The position numbers were made by a program, and so were the translations under genes. From Pseudomonadota bacterium (GTDB taxonomy: Bacteria; Pseudomonadota; Gammaproteobacteria; Burkholderiales; Gallionellaceae), in NCBI GenBank assembly GCA_026399735.1, contig JAPLQK010000019.1, positions 1 to 47,326 on the forward strand: DNA of 47,326 nt. Direction: 5' to 3'. The notes under the pieces were generated by a model that saw only the letters and a list, made by a program, of their open reading frames with translations, was not told the origin of the DNA and ran no database searches. This document shows positions 41,112 through 47,326 of the stretch, piece by piece. The number at the start of each line of letters is the position of its first letter. Position 1 is the stretch's first letter.

Positions 41112-41984
41112 ATGAAATTTCCTTTCAAAAATGTCGCGCTCATCGGGAAACACAAATCGCTTGAAGTAGCTGCGCCTTTGCTGCGCCTGGCGGATTTTTT
41201 GGCAGACCGTGGTTTGCATGTGATGGTGGACAGCCTGAGCGCGGAGCAGTTGACAGATAATCCTTATCCTGCGATGAGCCTTGAGGAAATGGCGGTAGTG
41301 GCCGATCTGGTGATCGTGATCGGCGGCGATGGTACGATGCTGAACATTGCGCGCACCTTTTCGCCGCATCATGTGCCGTTGATCGGGGTGAATCAGGGGC
41401 GACTCGGGTTTCTCACGGATCTCACGCCGGAAAACATGTTGGAAAGCATAGACGCGATGCTGGCGGGCGAATATGTCACCGAGCGGCGACTGTTGTTGTC
41501 GGCGCGCGTATTGAGGAATGAGGCCCAGGTGTTCAGCGGCCTGTCCTTCAACGAAGTGGTGGTGCATCGCAGCCAGATCAGCAGCATGGTCGAATTCGAG
41601 GTGCGCATTGACGGCGAATATCTGTACAACCAGCGTGCCGATGGCCTGATCGTCTCCACGCCGACCGGTTCGACGGCTTATGCGATGTCGGCGGGCGGTC
41701 CTATTCTGCATCCGGGGCTGGATGTGCTGGAACTGGTGCCGATTTGCCCGCACACGTTGAGCAACCGGCCGATTGTGGTGAATGGCTCGTCTGTGTTGGA
41801 GATTTTGATGCATCACACCGATGATATTCGGGTGCGTCTGGACAGTCATACCAGTTTCGATATGCAATTGCACGACAAGATTATCGTGACCCGATATGCT
41901 GAGCACGCGCATCTGCTGCATCCGGTGGGTCACAGTTATTACCATACATTGCGTGAAAAACTTCAGTGGAATCAATCGCTTTGA
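41112..41984 (+). CDS. nadK: NAD kinase
   Basis: The 290-residue NadK makes NADP from NAD and ATP. Key blocks are VIVIGGDGTMLNIART (GGDGT), NQGRLGFLTDLTPENM, the substrate segment FNEVVVHRSQISSMVEFEV and PTGSTAYAMSAGGPILHP. The length is standard. The ATG at 41112 is the family start; an upstream in-frame codon at 41052 would add 20 residues that lie across the promoter. It is followed 19 nt later by recN, an order common in betaproteobacteria, so both are probably cotranscribed. Confidence 0.95.
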   Translation: MKFPFKNVALIGKHKSLEVAAPLLRLADFLADRGLHVMVDSLSAEQLTDNPYPAMSLEEMAVVADLVIVIGGDGTMLNIARTFSPHHVPLIGVNQGRLGFLTDLTPENMLESIDAMLAGEYVTERRLLLSARVLRNEAQVFSGLSFNEVVVHRSQISSMVEFEVRIDGEYLYNQRADGLIVSTPTGSTAYAMSAGGPILHPGLDVLELVPICPHTLSNRPIVVNGSSVLEILMHHTDDIRVRLDSHTSFDMQLHDKIIVTRYAEHAHLLHPVGHSYYHTLREKLQWNQSL

Positions 41985-42003
41985 CGAAATTTCCCATACA
42001 TAA

Positions 42004-43659
42004 ATGCTGAAATTTTTAAGCATCCGTGACTTTGTCATTGTATCCGGGCTGGAGTTGGAATTCAGCGCCGGGTTTACTGCGCTGACGGGTGAGACGGGCG
42101 CCGGAAAATCCATACTGATCGACGCGTTACTGCTGGCGCTGGGCGAACGGGGCGACGCGACGATGGTGCGTAACGGTTGCGAGCGCGCCGAAATTACTGC
42201 GGAATTCGATGTGCGCGCGCAGCCAAAATTACAGAATTTGTTAAAAGCCGCCGAGCTGGAGGGCGATGACGGCGTGTGTCTGATGCGGCGGGTGCTCGAT
42301 GCCGGAGGACGTTCGCGCGGCTTCATTAACGGGCGCAGTGCCACCTTGCAGCAGATGCGCGAAGTGGGCGAACATCTGCTCAATATTCACGGTCAGCATG
42401 CACATCAGTCCTTATTGCAACCGGATGCGCAGCGCGAACTGCTGGACGAATATGCCGGGCTGCACGTGGCCGCTTTCGGTGTTGCGACTGATTATCGCGA
42501 CTGGCAAGCCAAAAAAAGCCGCCGGATCGCCTTGTCTGATAATTCGCAGGCGGTCGCCGCCGAGCGCGAGTTGCTGTCGTTTCAGCGCAGCGAACTGGAG
42601 GGGCTGGCGTTTAATGCGGCGGACTGGGAAGTATTGCAGGCCGATTACGCCCGTCTGGCGCATGCGGCGAGTTTGCTGGAAACGGCCGCGTTTGGTTTAG
42701 AGGCGCTGAGCGAGGCGGATACCGCATGCCTTACGCAAATGAATGCACTGATGGCGAAGTTGCGCGATGGCATGGTGCATGATGCCAGTCTTGGCGAGCC
42801 GTTGCGCATGCTGGAGTCAGCGCAGGCGGAATTGCAGGAAGCTGTCTACAGCTTGCGCCATTATCAGCAGCGTCTGGATGCCGATCCAGAGCAGCTTGTT
42901 GAAAAAGAACAAAAAATTCAATATGTTATGGATTTGGCGCGCAAATATCGCGTGCAGCCTGAGCATTTGAACGATGTATTGCAGCGGGTCGCGACACGCC
43001 TGGCGGAACTGGGCGGCGATACTGATCTGGCGGAACTGGTACAACAGGAACAAGCCGCGCAGCAACGTTATCTGGATAGCGCGCGGCCATTGAGCCTTGC
43101 AAGGAAACGGGCGGCAGATAAGCTGTCGCAGGAAATTACCGCTGCGATGCAGACGCTTGCGATGCAGGGCGGCAGTTTTGCCGTGGCGTTGTTGCCGCAA
43201 GCCTGTGGTAATGCGAACGGACTGGAGACGATCGAATTTCAGGTTTCCGCAAATCCCGGGGTGCCGGCACGCAGCATGGCACGCGTCGCCTCCGGTGGCG
43301 AATTGTCGCGCATCAGTCTGGCGATGCAGGTGGCGACCAGTCAGGTCGCCTCTGTGCCTACGCTGATTTTCGATGAGGTGGACAGCGGGATCGGCGGGCG
43401 CGTGGCAGAAATCGTGGGCCTTTTACTCAAGCAGCTGGGGCGTGAATATCAGGTTCTGTGCGTCACCCATCTGCCGCAAGTGGCGGCGATGGCCGACAAT
43501 CAGTGGCAGGTGAGCAAGGCGGTGGAAAACGGCATTACACTGAGTCATATCGAGGTGCTGAGTGAGGCGCGGCGCATCGATGAGATCGCGCGTATGCTGG
43601 GCGGCGTTACGATCACCGATACGACCCGTAAACACGCAGCGGAGATGCTGGGCGTCTGA
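42004..43659 (+). CDS. recN: DNA repair protein RecN
   Basis: The 551-residue SMC-like ATPase acts in recombinational repair of double-strand breaks. The N-terminus has the Walker A TGETGAGKSILIDALLL. Long coiled-coil arms follow (about 155-375), then VASGGELSRISLAMQV (signature), LIFDEVDSGIGGRVAEIVG (Walker B) and CVTHLPQVAAMADNQW (switch His). All motifs are intact and the length is typical. It lies directly downstream of nadK. Confidence 0.95.
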   Translation: MLKFLSIRDFVIVSGLELEFSAGFTALTGETGAGKSILIDALLLALGERGDATMVRNGCERAEITAEFDVRAQPKLQNLLKAAELEGDDGVCLMRRVLDAGGRSRGFINGRSATLQQMREVGEHLLNIHGQHAHQSLLQPDAQRELLDEYAGLHVAAFGVATDYRDWQAKKSRRIALSDNSQAVAAERELLSFQRSELEGLAFNAADWEVLQADYARLAHAASLLETAAFGLEALSEADTACLTQMNALMAKLRDGMVHDASLGEPLRMLESAQAELQEAVYSLRHYQQRLDADPEQLVEKEQKIQYVMDLARKYRVQPEHLNDVLQRVATRLAELGGDTDLAELVQQEQAAQQRYLDSARPLSLARKRAADKLSQEITAAMQTLAMQGGSFAVALLPQACGNANGLETIEFQVSANPGVPARSMARVASGGELSRISLAMQVATSQVASVPTLIFDEVDSGIGGRVAEIVGLLLKQLGREYQVLCVTHLPQVAAMADNQWQVSKAVENGITLSHIEVLSEARRIDEIARMLGGVTITDTTRKHAAEMLGV

Positions 43660-43717
43660 CGGACGTGGCGGCTTGAGGTATCATAGAGCCGATTTTTGAA
43701 AAATGAGAATGGAAACC

Positions 43718-44074
43718 ATGCGCTTTAAAATAATTCTGCTTTCCCTGTTGCTGGCGTCATGCGGCAGCATGCCATCGTCGCTTCCTGCGCCATCACCCTA
43801 CAAAATGGATATCCGTCAGGGGAATTTTGTGACGGCTGAAATGCGCGACAAGATCAAGCCGGGCATGTCACGTGCGCAAGTGCGTTATGCGCTGGGTACG
43901 CCGATGATTATGGATGTGTTTCATGCCAATCGTTGGGATTATGTGTATCGCCTGGAGCATGACCGCAAACTGGTCGATCAGCAGCGCCTGACGCTGTATT
44001 TCGAAGGCGATAGTCTGGTGCGTATCGATGACAGCGCGCTGACGGTGAAGCCGGTAGCAAATGAAGTCAAGTAG
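43718..44074 (+). CDS. bamE: Outer membrane protein assembly factor BamE
   Basis: The 118-residue lipoprotein precursor has lipobox LLASC (acylated Cys15). It contains the SmpA/OmlA fold: IRQGNFVTAEMRDKIKPGMSRAQVRYALGTPMIMDVFHANRWDYVY, the conserved GM...Q...LGTP and RWDYVY. BamE is a small lipoprotein of the beta-barrel assembly machine in the outer membrane. I prefer the ATG at 43718 because GGAAA precedes it and the lipobox is then at normal distance; an in-frame ATG at 43703 is the alternative. It lies between recN and dapB. Confidence 0.93.
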   Translation: MRFKIILLSLLLASCGSMPSSLPAPSPYKMDIRQGNFVTAEMRDKIKPGMSRAQVRYALGTPMIMDVFHANRWDYVYRLEHDRKLVDQQRLTLYFEGDSLVRIDDSALTVKPVANEVK

Positions 44075-44101
44075 CGCATGTCGCTTTGAAGGAATAAATA
44101 A

Positions 44102-44908
<807 letters not shown>

Positions 44909-44926
44909 GTATTTAAATCAAAATCA

Positions 44927-46095
44927 ATGATAAAAAAATTTCTTAAACGCGTATTTCGCCGTTCGGCCAAAGCTAAAACGGTCGGCAATGCGCAGGTGAT
45001 TCCATTTGCGTTGCACGGCGTTCCTCGCGAGCAGATCAGCTACGGCGCGAAGCGCGTGACCGATGGCTTGCAGGCGGCAGGTTTCAAGGCCTTTGTGGTG
45101 GGCGGTGCGGTGCGGGATCTGTTGCTGGGTAAAATCCCGAAGGATTTCGATGTGGCCACCGATGCAACACCGGAGGAGGTCAAGCGCGTATTCCGCCGTT
45201 CGCGCATCATCGGGCGGCGTTTCCGTCTGGTGCATGTGATGTTCGGTGAAGAACTGGTTGAAGTCGCTACCTTCCGCTGTTTGATCGAAACTGAAGATGC
45301 GCAAACCGATGAACATGGACGCCTGTTGCGCGACAATGAGTTCGGCGATCAGGAGCAGGATGCGGCGCGGCGCGATTTTACCGCCAACGCCTTGTTCTAT
45401 GACCCGACAACGCAGGAAATTTACGATTATCACCGTGGCTATGCGGATACCCGCGATGGTGTGCTGCGCATCATCGGCGACCCGCTGGTGCGTTACCGGG
45501 AAGATCCGGTGCGTATGTTGCGTGCGGTGCGACTGTCAGCCAAACTGGTGAGAAATTCGTCATGCTGGCGCTGAAAAATACCGATGAGCGACTGGCTCAG
45601 GAGAAGTCGGTATCGCCAGCATTTTTATTTGCCGCCTTGCTCTGGCATGAAGTTCTTTCCGTGTGGAATGCGCTGGTCGCACAAGGTGAACGTCCTGTCG
45701 GTGCGATGCATACCGCGATGGACGAGGTGCTGGCACGTCAGAAGAAAAAACTGGCCATTCCTCACCGCCACGATGCGGTCATGAAGGAAATCTGGCTGTT
45801 GCAGCAGCGCTTCGATCAGCGTTCAGGGCAACGCCCGTATCGACTGCTGGAGCAGCCGCGTTTTCGGGCCGGATTTGATTTTCTGCTGCTGCGTTGCGCC
45901 AGCAATGAAGTGGATAATGAGTTGGGACTCTGGTGGGACGAGTTTCAGGATGCGTCTGAGGCGCGCCGTCAGGAAATGCTGCAACCTGAAGGTGTCGGGG
46001 CAGGTGCCAAAAAGCGTCGCCGTAAACCGCGCAAAAAACCGGCAGCTTCAGATGAACAGGCAGGACAAACAACTGATGGTCAGGTATCCGAGTGA
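44927..46095 (+). pseudogene. pcnB: Poly(A) polymerase gene broken by an internal deletion
   Basis: The first frame (44927-45574) has the PcnB catalytic head: VGGAVRDLLLGKIPKDFDVATDA with the DxD metal site, RRSRIIGRRFRLVHV, RRDFTANALFYDP and RMLRAVRLSAKL. After SAKL it runs nine wrong residues to a stop. From 45547 another frame resumes with GEKFVMLALKNTDERL and continues to 46095 with the PcnB C-terminal half and its basic tail (KKRRRKPRKKPAA). The middle helical part that normally follows AKLGF is missing (by my estimate about 80-90 residues). A deletion with a frame change fits best. The product is probably inactive as a polymerase. folK overlaps its end. Confidence 0.82.
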
Positions 46096-46574
46096 CGGTT
46101 TGCTTTATCGGTCTGGGCAGCAATCTGGGTGAGTCGGGTGAGCAGTTGCGGCGCGCGCTGGCGGATATCGGCGCCTTGCCCGGAACGCGCCTGCTGGTGC
46201 AGTCGTCACTGTATCGCAGCGCACCGGTCGGTTTTCTGGATCAGCCGGATTTCGTCAACGCGGTGGCTAAAATCGAGACAACGTTGACACCGCAAGCCTT
46301 GCTCGCTGCCTTGTTGCATATCGAACAACATTACGGACGTGAGCGGGCTTTTCACAATGCGCCGCGCACGCTGGATCTGGACGTGTTGCTGTACGACGAC
46401 TTGCAGCTTCATGAACCGGGGCTTACGATTCCGCATCCGCAGATGCACCGCCGGGCATTCGTGTTGCTGCCGTTGCTGGAGATTGCGCCAGATTGCACGA
46501 TCCCTGCCATCGGACAGGCTGAACTTGCGATGCAACATTGTCTGGATCAGGTGCTGGAAAAGCTGGCTGATTGA
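46092..46574 (+). CDS. folK: 6-hydroxymethyl-7,8-dihydropterin pyrophosphokinase
   Basis: The 160-residue HPPK transfers pyrophosphate from ATP to the pterin in folate synthesis. The N-terminal IGLGSNLGESGEQL, the RSAPVGFLDQPDFVNAVAKIET segment, and the active-site APRTLDLDVLLYDD and PHPQMHRRAFVLLPL are all present. The start is a GTG at 46092 whose last bases overlap the stop codon of the broken pcnB frame (GTGA). This is typical coupling, so the gene probably still depends on the damaged upstream message. Confidence 0.94.
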   Translation: MTVCFIGLGSNLGESGEQLRRALADIGALPGTRLLVQSSLYRSAPVGFLDQPDFVNAVAKIETTLTPQALLAALLHIEQHYGRERAFHNAPRTLDLDVLLYDDLQLHEPGLTIPHPQMHRRAFVLLPLLEIAPDCTIPAIGQAELAMQHCLDQVLEKLAD

Positions 46575-46609
46575 TTTGTTTGTAAGTATTTGATTGTTAA
46601 ATATAAATT

Positions 46610-47326
46610 ATGCGTACAACATTAACTGCACTGAAAGCGATGCGCGGCAAGCTTGAGAAAATCGCCATGCTGACCTGCTATGACGCGAGTTTTGCGACCT
46701 TGCTCGAAGCTGCGGGGGTGGACGTGCTGCTGGTAGGCGATTCGCTCGGGATGGTGATGCAAGGGCTGGAATCCACTTTGCCCGTCACATTGGATGACAT
46801 GGTTTATCACACGCGTTGTGTGGCGCGCGGCTCAGCGCAGTCCTTTATCGTCAGCGACATGCCGTTCGGCACCTCCCAGATCAGTCCGGAAAAAACTTTT
46901 GAACATGCTGTGCGCCTGATGGCGGCCGGTGCGCAGATGGTCAAGCTGGAGGGCGGCGCGGTGATGCTGGAAACAGTACGCTTCCTGACTTCGCGCGGCA
47001 TTCCGGTCTGCGCGCACATCGGTCTGACGCCGCAATCGGTGCACCAATTGGGCGGCTATAAAGTGCAGGGCAGGGAGGCTGCGGTCGCGCTGCAATTGCT
47101 CGAAGATGCCGTGGCGCTCGAACAGGCGGGGGCGGGCATGGTGGTGCTCGAAGCGGTGCCCGCGAAGCTTTCGGCGGAAATTACCGCGCAACTGACCATT
47201 CCGACCATCGGCATCGGTGCGGGTGCGTCCTGTTCCGGTCAGGTGCTGGTGCTGTACGACATGCTGGACATCTATCCGGGCAAGAAGGCGCGCTTCGTGA
47301 AAAATTACATGCAGGGTGCGGACGGT
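46610..47326 (+). CDS. panB: 3-methyl-2-oxobutanoate hydroxymethyltransferase (3' end beyond window)
   Basis: Only the first 239 codons are in view; the full enzyme has about 265-270. PanB adds a hydroxymethyl group to 2-oxoisovalerate in pantothenate synthesis. Recognisable blocks are [31 protein letters not shown] with the metal-binding Asp, [24 protein letters not shown] [12 protein letters not shown], and [12 protein letters not shown]. The frame is open to the window end. No SD is obvious before the ATG at 46610. It follows folK by 35 nt, the usual folK-panB order. Confidence 0.94.
   Translation, partial: MRTTLTALKAMRGKLEKIAMLTCYDASFATLLEAAGVDVLLVGDSLGMVMQGLESTLPVTLDDMVYHTRCVARGSAQSFIVSDMPFGTSQISPEKTFEHAVRLMAAGAQMVKLEGGAVMLETVRFLTSRGIPVCAHIGLTPQSVHQLGGYKVQGREAAVALQLLEDAVALEQAGAGMVVLEAVPAKLSAEITAQLTIPTIGIGAGASCSGQVLVLYDMLDIYPGKKARFVKNYMQGADG

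Noticed and set aside
44927-46095. Two separate genes or a programmed frameshift in pcnB
   Set aside because: Frameshifting alone cannot restore the product because the middle section is absent. The second frame has no SD and begins mid-domain.

Overview
The window reads as chromosomal DNA of a betaproteobacterium. The closest fit is an iron- or redox-adapted member of the Gallionellaceae/Nitrosomonadales. This is an inference from the housekeeping genes and their order (orn facing M48 peptidase-rsgA, nadK-recN-bamE-dapB, pcnB-folK-panB) and from the many heme, hemerythrin and c-type cytochrome proteins. It does not rest on a database match. No rRNA, tRNA, CRISPR array or complete insertion sequence was seen.

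Layout. (1) 1-4.1 kb: a small secreted protein cut by the left edge, a Gly-rich TPR membrane protein, an aspartate aminotransferase, a SrkA-type kinase and a DUF1415 protein. (2) 4.1-18.2 kb: a cyclic-di-GMP signalling island with five diguanylate cyclases and no EAL domain. Each cyclase has a different, mostly metal-dependent, sensor: Rossmann + FixL-like PAS; periplasmic CxxCH heme; hemerythrin; a zinc-binding CZB domain spaced as in E. coli DgcZ; and a 1380-residue MHYT-Cache-PAS4-GGDEF-hemerythrin protein. rsgA, a cytochrome c, an M48 protease, orn, a universal stress protein and a C_GCAxxG_C_C protein lie among them. (3) 18.4-24.1 kb: hemH, then a compact five-gene operon (thermostable-hemolysin family protein, AMP-dependent ligase, heme-oxygenase-like putative diiron enzyme, SDR, TPR protein) that looks like an uncharacterised small-molecule or lipid pathway. 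(4) 24.2-30.4 kb: an outer-membrane beta-barrel protein, an RND efflux adaptor/pump pair, a YkgJ-type cysteine-cluster protein and rlmF.

(5) 30.4-36.8 kb is the best candidate for an undescribed system. It holds a caspase-like (C14) protease, a 699-residue beta-propeller-like protein, and a papain-like (C1) protease with six C-terminal lectin-like repeats. The protease overlaps a chagasin-type cysteine-protease inhibitor gene. None of these proteins has a recognisable signal peptide. The three large genes each carry the same roughly 30-bp element about 93-103 nt before the start codon, and two share about 170 bp of related upstream DNA. They therefore look like one regulon built from separate transcription units, two of which have structured leaders. 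The block ends in three tandem hairpin repeats of a family that also occurs at 24.9 kb.

(6) 36.8-47.3 kb: a CheD/HDOD pair, an ABC-F ATPase, a decayed HicB gene joined to an attC-like site and followed by a DUF4160/DUF2442 pair, then nadK (apparently leaderless), recN, bamE, dapB, a pcnB gene broken by an internal deletion, folK and the start of panB.
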